From: Syntrophorhabdaceae bacterium
GTDB taxonomy: Bacteria > Desulfobacterota > Syntrophorhabdia > Syntrophorhabdales > Syntrophorhabdaceae
Assembly: GCA_036504895.1 (NCBI GenBank)
Contig: DASXUJ010000054.1
Location: forward strand, 1-64,000
Length of the DNA stretch: 64,000 nt
Direction: 5' to 3'
Position numbers and translations under genes: made by a program. The notes under the pieces were generated by a model that had not been told where the DNA came from, did not search any database, and saw only the letters and a list, made by a program, of their open reading frames with translations. How positions within the stretch are numbered: position 1 is the first letter of the stretch; each line of letters begins with the position of its first letter. Below are positions 55,497 through 64,000 of the stretch, one piece after another.

Positions 55497-57647
55497 ATGA
55501 GCGCTCAGGAACAGAAGACGATCCTTCTTGTTGAAGATGAGGCCCTTATCGCCATGGCCGAGGCCGAGGCGATAAGGCGGTTCGGGTACAACAAGGTCAT
55601 CATTGCAAATTCCGGCGAAAAGGCTGTCCGCCTCGCCACTGAAAATAGAGAGATCGACCTCGTTCTCATGGACATCAATCTCGGCAAAGGCATAGACGGC
55701 ACAGAGGCTGCGAGGCAGATCCTCTCCCGACGAACGATCCCCATCGTGTTTCTCACCTCCCACTCCGAGCAGGAATATGTGGAAAGAGTAAAGGAGATCA
55801 CCCGCTATGGTTATGTAACCAAGGACTGCGGGAACTTTGTGCTCCAGTCCTCGATCGGGATGGCCTTTGAGTTATTCGAGGCCCACGAGAGGACTAAGGC
55901 CAGCGAAACAAAATATCGTCGGCTCCACGAGACCATGACGGACGCCTTCGTGCTCGTCGATATGACCGGAAGGATCCTTGAAGCAAATCAATCTTTCATA
56001 CATATGCTCGGCTACTCGATGGAGGAATTGGCTTGTCTCACCTATCAGGATTTGACGCCTGAAAAATGGCACTCCATAGAATCGGTCATCATCGATGAGC
56101 AGATAATGGTGCGGGGTTTCTCGGATGTCTATGAAAAAGAATACGTCCGGAAAGACGGCGCCGTCTTTCCCGTCGAGCTGCGGACGTTTCTTATCGATGA
56201 CGAAGAAAGAAACCTCCTGGGTATGTGGGCCATTGTTCGCGACATCACCGACCGCAAGCAGTCGGAGACGCGCCTTCGGGAAAGCGAGGAAATGATGCGC
56301 TATATCGTCCGGCACGACCCGAACGCGATCGCGGTATACGACCGCGATCTCCACTACATTGCCGTGAGCGACCGGTACCTCCAGGATTATGATGTCAAGG
56401 AAGCGGACATCCTGGGAAAACATCACTACGAGGTATTTCCGGAGATGCCCCAGAAATGGAAGGATGTGCACCAACGATGTTTGGCGGGCGCCATAGAGCG
56501 CAACGATGACGATTATTTCGAACGGCCTGACGGCTCCGTTACGTACAACCGGTGGGAGTGCCGTCCCTGGTATCGGGCGGACGGACAAATCGGCGGCATG
56601 ATCACCTATACGGAAGTGACGACCGGACGCAAGAAAGCCGAAATGGCGCTTCGGGAAAGTGAAGAGAATTACCGGGGTCTTTTTCAAAACGCATCGATCG
56701 GCATATTCCACTCCCTGCCGGAAGGACGATTCTTGCGGGTGAACCCTGCGCTGGCTCAAATGATGGGGTATGCCTCTCCGGAAGAGATGGTTTCCGCCGT
56801 CACGAATATCAAAACCCAAATTTACGTCGACTCGGAAAAGCATTCGGACCTTCTCACCGCCACGCGAAAAAGCACCGGATGGGTTCACGCCGAGAGTCGC
56901 TACCGCCGCAAGGACGGCACTATTATCATTGCAAATGTGACGGTGCGCAAGGTGCTCAACGCCGACGGCGCAATAGCTTTCCTGGAGGGGTTTGTTGAGA
57001 ATATCACCGAGCGTAAGGAGGTGGAAGAACGGATCAAATCCGTCCTCTTCGAGAAGGAGCTCCTCCTCCATGAGGTGCATCACCGGATCAAAAACAACAT
57101 GAACGTGATCATGAGCATGCTGTTGCTGCAGGCAGAGACATTACAGGACCCGTTGGCAGTCGCCGCCCTTGCGGATTCGAGAAGCCGCCTGCAAGGCATG
57201 ATGGTACTGTATGACAAGCTCTACCGGTCTACCGATTTCAGGCAGATATCTACAAAGGACTACCTCGCGTCTCTGATCGATGAAATTCTCAGGAATTTTT
57301 CCACCCGGGGATCGGTTACCGTGGAGCCGCACATCGATGACGTAATCCTTGACGCGAATACGCTATCCTCTTTGGGTATGATTCTCAATGAATTGCTTAC
57401 GAACACAATGAAACATGCCTTTATCGGCCTGGATCGGGGATTGATAGGCGTCTCATTTTCAGTAAAGGAAAACCGTGCAACCCTGATTGTATACGATAAC
57501 GGCACGGGCATTCCGGAATCGGTTGACATCGCAGCCTCCACCGGGTTCGGGATGCAGCTCGTCGGCTTGCTCACGGAACAGCTTGACGGAACCATCCGGC
57601 TTGAACGCCGGCATGGGTCGAAATTCGTGCTGGAATTCGGGATATGA
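55497..57647 (+). CDS. Hybrid sensor kinase: REC, three PAS domains, HisKA_2, HATPase
   Basis: The roughly 716-residue cytoplasmic protein has an N-terminal receiver domain (1-120, ILLVEDEALIAMAEA and VLMDINLGKG), then three PAS domains with PAC-like ends (about 140-265, 270-390 and 395-515). The kinase is of the HisKA_2 type (LLHEVHHRIKNNMNVIMSML with phospho-His, then MILNELLTNTMKHAF and DNGTGIPE). No membrane segment is present, so PAS domains probably sense a soluble or redox signal. The ATG at 55497 is preferred because AGGGA lies nine bases upstream. Confidence 0.9.
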   Translation: MSAQEQKTILLVEDEALIAMAEAEAIRRFGYNKVIIANSGEKAVRLATENREIDLVLMDINLGKGIDGTEAARQILSRRTIPIVFLTSHSEQEYVERVKEITRYGYVTKDCGNFVLQSSIGMAFELFEAHERTKASETKYRRLHETMTDAFVLVDMTGRILEANQSFIHMLGYSMEELACLTYQDLTPEKWHSIESVIIDEQIMVRGFSDVYEKEYVRKDGAVFPVELRTFLIDDEERNLLGMWAIVRDITDRKQSETRLRESEEMMRYIVRHDPNAIAVYDRDLHYIAVSDRYLQDYDVKEADILGKHHYEVFPEMPQKWKDVHQRCLAGAIERNDDDYFERPDGSVTYNRWECRPWYRADGQIGGMITYTEVTTGRKKAEMALRESEENYRGLFQNASIGIFHSLPEGRFLRVNPALAQMMGYASPEEMVSAVTNIKTQIYVDSEKHSDLLTATRKSTGWVHAESRYRRKDGTIIIANVTVRKVLNADGAIAFLEGFVENITERKEVEERIKSVLFEKELLLHEVHHRIKNNMNVIMSMLLLQAETLQDPLAVAALADSRSRLQGMMVLYDKLYRSTDFRQISTKDYLASLIDEILRNFSTRGSVTVEPHIDDVILDANTLSSLGMILNELLTNTMKHAFIGLDRGLIGVSFSVKENRATLIVYDNGTGIPESVDIAASTGFGMQLVGLLTEQLDGTIRLERRHGSKFVLEFGI

Positions 57648-57724
57648 GGTGTGAGAGGGACAAATAAGGGGCGTCCGCAACTATGACTCCCCCATCGGCT
57701 CAGCGCCTCATGCAGCTGACGGCA

Positions 57725-60700
57725 TTATGGCTCGGTCTTCCCGTCCAATGCCCGCCTGACCGCTTTTCCCAGTTCCCGTCTGGCCAGCGGTTTCATGAGA
57801 AACTCTTTTATTCCCGCTGCCGTGGCCTTTTCCTTATTCACGCTCTCACTGTAGCCGGTGCAAAGAATGATCGGCAGATCTCCCCGTATCTTGAGGAGTT
57901 CTTCGGCAAGATGCAATCCGGTGAGCTGGGGCATGGTCTGGTCTGTGATCACGAGATTAAACTGAGCGGGGTCTTCGGAAAACATCCCGAGGGCCTTCAT
58001 GCTGTCCGTCATGGCGGTCACTTTATAACCAAGTCTTTCCAGGCTCGCTTTCGCGAAGGCGGTCAAAGTTTCTTCATCGTCGACAAAGAGGATGTGTTCT
58101 TTTCCATTAGCGATTGGCCCGGCTGTCGAGACTTTGGGCTCCTCACTTTCCGCGGCCTTTGGAATGAGTACCCGGAATGTCGAGCCTATCCCGGGGATGC
58201 TTTTGACGCTGATATCCCCCTTGAGGCTCTTCACTATCCCGTATGCCACGGCAAGGCCCATACCGGTCCCCTCCCCTCGTTTCTTCGTGGTAAAGAAGGG
58301 CTCGAATATTCTCTTCGTCAACTCCGTATCCATCCCTATGCCCGTGTCCTTCACCGTGAGCCTGACATACTCTCCGGGGGCCGGGTTATCGTGCCGTGTT
58401 CCTGATTTTATTACGGCATCAGCAACGGCTATGCTCAAAGTGCCGCCCTTTTCTCTCATTGCATAGGCCCCATTAGTGACAAGGTTCATGATTATTTGCT
58501 GTATTCCGGTAGCATTGGCGAAAACGATATCGGTCTTGGCGCTCGATTTCAGGTCCAGCCGAACTGTGGTGGGAATCGAGGCGCGAAGCAATTTAACCGT
58601 TTCATCGATAACGGGGGTCAGACGCAGGGGAGTGATCTTATATTCGGTCTTACGGCTGAAGGTGAGTAACTGTCGGATTAAATCCCGCGCTCTGAATGAT
58701 GACTTTACAATGTATCGAAGGTTCTTCGCCAGTAAGCTGCCTTCGGCCACCTCATCCAGCGACATTTCGGCGAATCCCAATATGGCGGCGAGGATGTTGT
58801 TGAAGTCATGGGCTATGCCTCCCGTCAATGTTCCTAAGGCCTCCATCTTCTGAGACTGCCGGAGTTGCTCCTCCAGGCGCCTGCGCTCCATGGTCTCCAA
58901 TTGAAGGCTGTCGTAGGCGCTTTGCAGCTCCGTAGTCCTTTCCTGCACCCGGAGCTCGAGCTCATAATGGGCTTTCCTCAGCGCTGCTTCAGCCTGTTTG
59001 CGGTCCTCAATGTCCGTATTCGATGTCAGCCATTTTTCAAGTTTTCCCTTTTGATCGCGAATCGGGACGGCGTTGGTCGAAAACCACCGGTAGCTGCCGT
59101 CGTGTCCCCTGATGCGGAATTCCATCGCACACGCCTGTTCGTTCCTGAGCGCTTCTTCCCAGATAGCGGTGACTACCGGAACATCTTCGGGATGCAAATG
59201 ATCAAGCCAGGCATGATCCAACCGGTCTGCCTCGGTGCTCCCGGTGAACTGGAGCCACTGCCTTCCCATGTAATCGGCCCGGCCGTCAGGATGGCACGTC
59301 CACACCAGGTGCGGCATCGCCTCGAGCATCTCGCGCTGCCGCCTGTTGCTCTCCCGGAGCTCCTGCTCTGCTCGCTTGAATTCCGTTATATCCGTCATGA
59401 TTGCCCCAAAAACCGATCCGCCCAAGTGAAATGCCGATATGAGCAAATGAATCCGGCGCGGCGCGAAGTACCGTTCTATTCTTATCGATTCACCCGTCTT
59501 GACGACATGTTCAAAAGGGCCGAGGAATGGCAGGGGAGCGCGGTCGTCATATATCTCGCTCATGCGCAGACCGATAATTCTATTTACCGGCCTGTCGGTT
59601 TGGCGCAGGAATGCGGGGTTTACCTCCAGCACACGCCAATCTACAGGGTTGCCGTGCTCATCGTAAAGAAGCTCGGCAATTGCCATCACCTCGTTCATGT
59701 TGTTAAACAGGGCGTGATAATTTTCTTCGCTCTTGCGGAGAGCGTCCTCCGCGAATGCGTGCTCGATCATGTCGCTTGCCAGGCGGGCGAGCATGTCCAT
59801 TCGCCTGAGACTATGCTCGTCAGGTACGTGAGGAGCACCGTATTGGGTGGTGAGGATACCGAGCAGGTCTCCTCTGCGGCTCACGAGAGGCGTTGACTGC
59901 ACTGCCCTCACCCCGGCATCCCTGAGCACGGCGAGTGATGACGTTCCGGCCAAAAAGGGGCTTGTCTCCACGTCCTCCACAATCACCCGTTCTCCTCTTG
60001 CGGTCGCCTCGCCGCACACGGAAGCGACGTTCCCGGCTGAACCAAAAAAGTCGAGGAATTGAGGGGTGTGGTTATAATGAGCCACAATGCGAAGCCTATT
60101 CCCGTCCATGAGCTGAAGCGTGCCCTTACGGGCATCCATAATAGCGATCGTCGCGTTCATGATCTCCTGCAACAAGGGCTCGAGTCCGTGGTGCCCCACA
60201 TTTTTGATGCTCAGGGCATGCATTTTAGTGAAAGTGCGCAGGTTCACCGCGAGACGCGCCTCAGCCTCCTCACGCTCGATAATTTCATTGCGGAGGTTTT
60301 CGAGGAGCCTTGCGTTATCAAGGGCAATCGAGATCGATACGGCAAGGTTTCGCGCGAAATCGAGATGAACCTCATTAAATAAGAAGGGGGTCCCGTAGTT
60401 GAAGAAACATACCCCGATGGCCTTCTGCCCTGACATGACGGGAACGACGAGAACGGAACGGACGTTCCGGTTGATCATGTGCCGGCGATTGACCCTCGGA
60501 TCGTCCCACGCATCATTGACCGCCACGATCTCACCAGCGTGGATCGCATGGACGGCGTGGGGCTCCGCCTCATCATTCATCTCCATACCCACAACGCTCT
60601 TCGGAAAGCCGTGCACGTGACTGACGACCCAGCTCCCGTTCCTGGGAAGGGATATTGCACCTGTCTCGCTCCCGAGGGCCGCGGCCGCCTCGGAGATGAC

Positions 60701-60898
60701 CGTCTGCATCACCTCGTCAAAGTTCGGGGCAGAATGTATCGATGTCTGAATCGATAGAATGGCCCGGGTAAGACGGGCGGCTTCCTTGCGCAATTCCGTC
60801 TCGGATCGAAGCGCCTCTTTTGCCTGTGTGAGCTCGCTGGTTAATTTTTCGACCACCGCATGAGGCTTCAGGTTTGGTTGATCGGTTTTTGTTCCCAT
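57725..60898 (-). CDS. Hybrid histidine kinase: two GAF, two PAS, HisKA, HATPase, REC
   Basis: The 1057-residue cytoplasmic kinase starts with two GAF domains (about 45-200 and 230-385), followed by two PAS domains (about 400-520 and 525-650), a coiled-coil (about 650-705), HisKA (GGIAHDFNNILAAILGFAEM with phospho-His), HATPase (NLVTNGAYAMREKGGTL, DTGIGMDTEL) and a C-terminal receiver (ILFVDDEETLTAF, VITDQTMPQLTG, FLMKPLA). The internal start MGTKTDQ is chosen because AGGGAA lies upstream; the longer frame adds only low-complexity sequence. It converges with the REC-PAS kinase, and both probably respond to environmental or metabolic signals. Confidence 0.92.
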   Translation of the reverse strand: MGTKTDQPNLKPHAVVEKLTSELTQAKEALRSETELRKEAARLTRAILSIQTSIHSAPNFDEVMQTVISEAAAALGSETGAISLPRNGSWVVSHVHGFPKSVVGMEMNDEAEPHAVHAIHAGEIVAVNDAWDDPRVNRRHMINRNVRSVLVVPVMSGQKAIGVCFFNYGTPFLFNEVHLDFARNLAVSISIALDNARLLENLRNEIIEREEAEARLAVNLRTFTKMHALSIKNVGHHGLEPLLQEIMNATIAIMDARKGTLQLMDGNRLRIVAHYNHTPQFLDFFGSAGNVASVCGEATARGERVIVEDVETSPFLAGTSSLAVLRDAGVRAVQSTPLVSRRGDLLGILTTQYGAPHVPDEHSLRRMDMLARLASDMIEHAFAEDALRKSEENYHALFNNMNEVMAIAELLYDEHGNPVDWRVLEVNPAFLRQTDRPVNRIIGLRMSEIYDDRAPLPFLGPFEHVVKTGESIRIERYFAPRRIHLLISAFHLGGSVFGAIMTDITEFKRAEQELRESNRRQREMLEAMPHLVWTCHPDGRADYMGRQWLQFTGSTEADRLDHAWLDHLHPEDVPVVTAIWEEALRNEQACAMEFRIRGHDGSYRWFSTNAVPIRDQKGKLEKWLTSNTDIEDRKQAEAALRKAHYELELRVQERTTELQSAYDSLQLETMERRRLEEQLRQSQKMEALGTLTGGIAHDFNNILAAILGFAEMSLDEVAEGSLLAKNLRYIVKSSFRARDLIRQLLTFSRKTEYKITPLRLTPVIDETVKLLRASIPTTVRLDLKSSAKTDIVFANATGIQQIIMNLVTNGAYAMREKGGTLSIAVADAVIKSGTRHDNPAPGEYVRLTVKDTGIGMDTELTKRIFEPFFTTKKRGEGTGMGLAVAYGIVKSLKGDISVKSIPGIGSTFRVLIPKAAESEEPKVSTAGPIANGKEHILFVDDEETLTAFAKASLERLGYKVTAMTDSMKALGMFSEDPAQFNLVITDQTMPQLTGLHLAEELLKIRGDLPIILCTGYSESVNKEKATAAGIKEFLMKPLARRELGKAVRRALDGKTEP

Positions 60899-60994
60899 AA
60901 GAAATTCCCTATCTGTATTTGTGACAAATGGTTGAGTACTGGGATTCTCTTCGCTTCTATGAATGATAAAGCAATCAGGGGATTTGTTAAAGTG

Positions 60995-61050
60995 TTTTTG
61001 TGCAAAAATTCTCTTCCGACCGGTTTTTTTGTGGAGAATTTTTGCAAAAA
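60995..61050. promoter_or_regulatory. A/T-rich inverted repeat upstream of the GAF-PAS kinase
   Basis: TTTTTGTGCAAAAATTCTC (60995-61013) faces GAGAATTTTTGCAAAAA (61034-61050), with one two-base mismatch. A plausible operator or terminator; the position is about 100 bases upstream of the kinase start. Confidence 0.45.
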
Positions 61051-61154
61051 GGCATCCCTTGAATTTTCCCCGGCCGGCGGCTTTAGCCTGCACTCCCGGG
61101 GAGGGGGCCTCCGAGAAAGGGAGAATTCCGTAACGGTCCGCGAAGGCAGTCCGA

Positions 61155-61191
61155 GTATGCATCTATTGAAGTAAAACCAATAGATGCATAC
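61155..61191. promoter_or_regulatory. Perfect 14-bp inverted repeat between divergent genes
   Basis: GTATGCATCTATTG at 61155-61168 and CAATAGATGCATAC at 61178-61191 are exact reverse complements separated by nine bases. It lies 80 bases before the VOC start. The size suits a dimeric regulator or a transcription hairpin. Confidence 0.5.
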
Positions 61192-61270
61192 ATATTCTAT
61201 GTGGTCCTCCCCGGCCATCTCGCCCGGTGTATGGGCCTGGGGAGCAAATATACGCATGAGGAGGTCCAAA

Positions 61271-61708
61271 ATGGCAAGAGTCAGCACCTATCTCAATTTC
61301 ACCCGTTCGACTGAAGAGGCGTTCATGTTCTACCAGTCCGTGTTCAAAACCGAGTTTTCCGGACCGATCGCACGCCTGAAAGATATGCCGCCTCAACCGG
61401 ATCAGCCTCCTATGGCGGAGTCGGACAAGAACCTCGTGATGCACATCGAATTACCCATTCTGGCCGGACATGTGCTCATGGGAACCGACGTCCCCGAATC
61501 TCTCGGATTCACGGTATCCCAGGGCAATAACATCTACATAAACCTCGAGCCCGACACCCGTGCGGAAACCGATCGTCTTTTCAAAGCCCTGTCGGAAGGC
61601 GGCAACATAGAAATGGCGCTGCAGGAGATGTTTTGGGGCGCCTATTTCGGCAGTCTTGTCGACCGGTACGGCATTGCCTGGATGTTCAATTGTGTCAGCA
61701 AGACCTGA
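61271..61708 (+). CDS. VOC-family protein (PhnB-like)
   Basis: The 145-residue protein has the paired beta-alpha-beta-beta-beta modules of the vicinal oxygen chelate superfamily. The N-terminal STYLNFTRSTEEAFMFYQSV and the C-terminal FWGAYFGSLVDRYGIAWMFN are typical of PhnB-like members. The enzymatic activity is uncertain. AGGAGG is six bases before the ATG. Confidence 0.85.
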   Translation: MARVSTYLNFTRSTEEAFMFYQSVFKTEFSGPIARLKDMPPQPDQPPMAESDKNLVMHIELPILAGHVLMGTDVPESLGFTVSQGNNIYINLEPDTRAETDRLFKALSEGGNIEMALQEMFWGAYFGSLVDRYGIAWMFNCVSKT

Positions 61709-61714
61709 GGCGCC

Positions 61715-61748
61715 GCCTATCAGCCGCGGCAGTCCCCGGCTGATAGGC
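61715..61748 (+). terminator. Hairpin terminator after the VOC gene
   Basis: GCCTATCAGCCG pairs with CGGCTGATAGGC over 12 bp with a ten-base loop. The T-tract is absent, so Rho-assisted or structural termination is more likely. Confidence 0.55.
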
Positions 61749-61837
61749 AGGGGCGAAACAAGGCGCCGTGAAGACCCCCTGCTTCGCGGCCGGTCTGTTA
61801 TCGCCTCTATATTCAAATATTCATCCGGAGCGCATGA

Positions 61838-62506
61838 ATGAGAGATGACCACTCCCTAAAATCGGTTCCCACCAGGGGCAGGACTTTGGATCACGCGGCT
61901 TTCGTGTATGATCTCCTTGAACCGGTGCTGATGTTGGGGAAGGCGGCCCAATATAACCAAAAGATCATCTCCCTCCTCGATCCTGCCGGTCCCGACCGGG
62001 TCCTCGACCTTGGGTGCGGCACCGGAGTGCTTACGTGCGCCATCGGAGAAAGGCTCGACCATGAAAAAGGCGGTATTTCAATCGGAATTGATGCCGCGGC
62101 AAAAATGATCAACCTGGCCCGGAAGAAACGGGAGAGCCGGACGTGCAGGTTCGAGGTCGCCGCGGCAGAGAGCCTGCCTTTTGAGAGCAGTTCTTTCGAT
62201 GCCGTCGTATCGAGTATGTTCTTTCACCATGTCCCCCTCGATCTGAAGAAGAAAGCCCTCGCGGAAGCCCGGCGTGTTCTGAAGACAGGAGGGAAGCTCG
62301 TGATCGCCGACATGCACGCACCTGTCACCGTGTTTGGCTCTCTCGTCTCCCACGTGTCCCGCTATTTTTTCATGCAGCCCCAGATAGGAGAAAACATAAA
62401 GGGCTTGTTGCCTCGCCTGATCGAGGAGGCCGGCTTCAACCCGCCCCTTCCGGCCGCTATGTACTTCGGCTATATTGCAATCTTTGTGTCGCAAAAAGAG
62501 GGCTGA
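61838..62506 (+). CDS. Class I SAM-dependent methyltransferase
   Basis: The 222-residue enzyme has motif I VLDLGCGTGVLTCAIG, motif II IGIDAAAKMINLARKK, VAAAESLPFESSSFDAVVSS and EARRVLKTGGKLVIADM, in the UbiE/ArsM-like group. The N-terminal segment DHAAFVYDLLEP suggests a small or lipid-type substrate. It overlaps or adjoins the next gene by six bases and is probably in one operon with it. The substrate is not known. Confidence 0.9.
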   Translation: MRDDHSLKSVPTRGRTLDHAAFVYDLLEPVLMLGKAAQYNQKIISLLDPAGPDRVLDLGCGTGVLTCAIGERLDHEKGGISIGIDAAAKMINLARKKRESRTCRFEVAAAESLPFESSSFDAVVSSMFFHHVPLDLKKKALAEARRVLKTGGKLVIADMHAPVTVFGSLVSHVSRYFFMQPQIGENIKGLLPRLIEEAGFNPPLPAAMYFGYIAIFVSQKEG

Positions 62507-62512
62507 ACCTGT

Positions 62513-63372
62513 ATGGACTTTTTTGAGCAGATTGAAGAGCTGAAGAATAAGGGCAGCCGGACGGACGATGGGCGCTTCTTTAACCTGATAGAGGGGGAAC
62601 TCTCTGAAGGACTGGGCATCTATTGGAAAACCGCGTCCCGGGTGCTCGAAGGCAGCGGCACCCATGTTCTCAGTCCGACCGACTCCTATTTCGCGTTAAA
62701 AAACAATTTCTTCTCCATGCTTTTCCTCTATTCCTATCACAAGGCTGGTATTTCAGGGGATCGGAGGATTATGTACGCCTCCATTAACCAGTGCCTGAGG
62801 GGCATGGTGACGGGCTGCGACAATATCCTGGACAATGAGTATAAAAAAACACTGGAAACGGATCTGCCCGAAGAGGGAACCCGTTTCCGGTCGGTCCTCG
62901 ATATAATGGTATCGGATCGCGTCATGTTCGATATCCTTCTCCGCGCGGCGGAAAGAGAGGGACTATCGCGGGACGCAATACTGGGCGCCTCCGCGCTCTC
63001 TTTACACGCTCTTTTGCAAAGCGGCGTACAGGAGGCACGCGAAGAGAAAGGGGTTACCGGCATCCTTTCCCCCGAAGACGTCCTTCAACTGGTGCACCAT
63101 TACAAGACGGGGTTATTGTTTCAGGCCCCATGGCATATTCCGCGGTTTCTCGAGTCTCTGCCCGAAAAAGAGATCGATTCGATGATGGGGGCTCTTTATG
63201 CCATAGGGATGGGGCCCCGGATGAGGGAGGGGGTATGCTTGCCTTATTCCCTGAAACCAGGGCTGCAGCCTCCGAAAAGGCACTCATCTTTCTGAACAGC
63301 GGGTTGGAAGCACTCTTCGAACCGAGGCACCATTTTCCTGATCAAACCCGCAATTTCCTTTATCGCTGGTAG
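62513..63372 (+). pseudogene. Polyprenyl-synthase-like gene with internal deletion
   Basis: The first frame (62513-63295) shows a terpenoid-synthase fold: a degenerate first Asp-rich motif DNILDNE, then YKTGLLFQAPW and ALYAIGMG. The family then continues with the second Asp-rich motif, which is missing. A different frame picks up LALFPETRAAASEKAL ... PDQTRNFLYRW, a typical C-terminus, to a stop at 63372. About 60 residues appear lost. The identification rests on recalled family motifs and is moderate. Confidence 0.5.
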
Positions 63373-63404
63373 GATCGGGATGGGGCTTATCCGGTCTCAG
63401 TAAC

Positions 63405-64000
63405 GTGGCTTCAACACCTTATTGCCTTTGGGTGAGATCGGCATTCCTTTTTCTGATCCGGTCGGGCAGGTCCACCTTCGCGCTAAGCCTGATGGTGATC
63501 GCAGCCGTCTCCACCCTCATATTCCTTTCCTCCCTGGCGGTAGGCGTAAATGACGCCATGGTCCGCAATTCGGTGGGGCTCTTTTCGGGCCACATTCTCG
63601 CCACGGGGCTCCCGTCGGACCTGACGCCGGAAAACTTGAAGATAAAAGGGGTAGAGCATGTGCTGAAGAGGATACATGTCCCGGGCGCCATATCCTTTGG
63701 AGACAAAACAGAGGCAATCGATATGGTCGGCATCGACCCCATATCCGAGGGCAAGGCGACCGCCCTGGCGAAGAAGATCGTAAAGGGGAGAAACATACGG
63801 GATGGTTTGCATGAAGTGCTGGTGAGCAAGGCAGTCTCCGATAAACTTGGAGTCGGGGTGGGCGAACTCCTGAGATTCGCAGCCATTGGTCTCGAAGGGC
63901 CTCTCGCCCTTAAAATATCGGGTATATACGACACCGGAATTTCCTCGATGGATATGGGCCTTGCCTTCTGCCCCTACAGTGCCCTTCCGTTAAACGCTTA
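63405..64000 (+). CDS. FtsX/MacB-type ABC transporter permease (partial)
   Basis: The frame runs to the window edge. The N-terminus has a membrane segment (LSLMVIAAVSTLIFLSSLAV) followed by a MacB-PCD-like periplasmic part (NDAMVRNSVGLFSGHILAT, VLVSKAVSDKLGVGVGELL). This matches LolC/E- and MacB-type permeases that move lipids or lipoproteins. The start is uncertain: GTG at 63405, or GTG at 63430 with RSAFLFLIRS. The remainder lies beyond the window. Confidence 0.75.
   Translation, partial: MASTPYCLWVRSAFLFLIRSGRSTFALSLMVIAAVSTLIFLSSLAVGVNDAMVRNSVGLFSGHILATGLPSDLTPENLKIKGVEHVLKRIHVPGAISFGDKTEAIDMVGIDPISEGKATALAKKIVKGRNIRDGLHEVLVSKAVSDKLGVGVGELLRFAAIGLEGPLALKISGIYDTGISSMDMGLAFCPYSALPLNA

Larger units (their letters stand above)
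60899..61270. other. Intergenic region with two inverted repeats
   Basis: This 372-base region separates the divergent GAF-PAS kinase and VOC genes. It has no gene but holds two inverted repeats, listed separately, which may be regulatory sites. Confidence 0.6.

Noticed and set aside
60899-61162. N-terminal extension of the GAF-PAS kinase
   Set aside because: The added residues are low complexity and cover an inverted repeat; the internal ATG at 60898 has a ribosome site.

Overview
The window looks like a chromosomal segment of a free-living Gram-negative bacterium of moderately high GC. The best guess is a deltaproteobacterial / Thermodesulfobacteriota lineage, perhaps Syntrophorhabdus-like. 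This rests on gene order (gap-pgk-tpiA-secG followed by tRNA-Leu), the RpoH-type sigma factor, the density of PAS/GAF histidine kinases, and abundant RAYT/MITE-like fold-back repeats. It is inference from gene content, not a database match.

Layout. Positions 1-3.6 kb are a scrambled mobile/toxin region: a RAYT (REP-associated tyrosine transposase) element with a 19-bp perfect inverted repeat, an 85-bp partial copy and a decayed remnant of it, and a vapBC pair with a broken vapC. A second vapC 3' fragment lies beyond, so that a 3-methyladenine DNA glycosylase gene is bracketed by 217-bp direct repeats. At 4.0-5.7 kb an RpoH-like sigma factor is followed by a LuxR-type regulator that has lost its phosphoacceptor Asp. 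At 5.7-8.8 kb are a secreted SnoaL/Cache protein, a Cys-rich HExxH protein and a CDF-type cation transporter. At 9-12.3 kb is the glycolytic operon gap-pgk-tpiA-secG with tRNA-Leu(GAG). At 15.9-19.7 kb is a three-subunit molybdenum hydroxylase (PaoABC-like, without a Tat signal). Its likely maturation factor, XdhC, is at 35-36 kb.

From 19.7 to 29.5 kb lies mostly housekeeping and small-enzyme content: class III aminotransferase, PilZ protein, peptide deformylase, cysteine synthase, AhpD-like protein, MEMO-family protein and isochorismatase. From 29.5 to 40.3 kb are an MBOAT/SGNH acyltransferase pair and carbohydrate genes (DPE2-like 4-alpha-glucanotransferase with two CBM20 domains, phosphoglucomutase), plus RlmI and a rubrerythrin-like protein. 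At 40.3-42.7 kb two overlapping paralogous genes encode bacterial ionotropic-glutamate-receptor-like channels with degenerate selectivity filters. I consider these the most interesting proteins in the window.

From 43 to 51 kb are Nudix, GT9, DsbA-like and AsmA-like proteins, a frameshifted sorbosone-dehydrogenase-like gene, and a 974-residue secreted repeat protein. A disrupted IS110-family element lies at 52.1-53.4 kb. From 53.6 kb to the end are a secreted purple-acid-phosphatase-like enzyme, two large sensor kinases, a VOC protein, a methyltransferase, an internally deleted polyprenyl-synthase-like gene and the start of an FtsX/MacB-type permease.

Intergenic regions carry at least five fold-back (MITE-like) elements. 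One, at 32.2-32.4 kb, can be drawn as a cloverleaf with three hairpins inside a closing stem. Two others (21.2 kb and 27.5 kb) belong to one family in opposite orientations.
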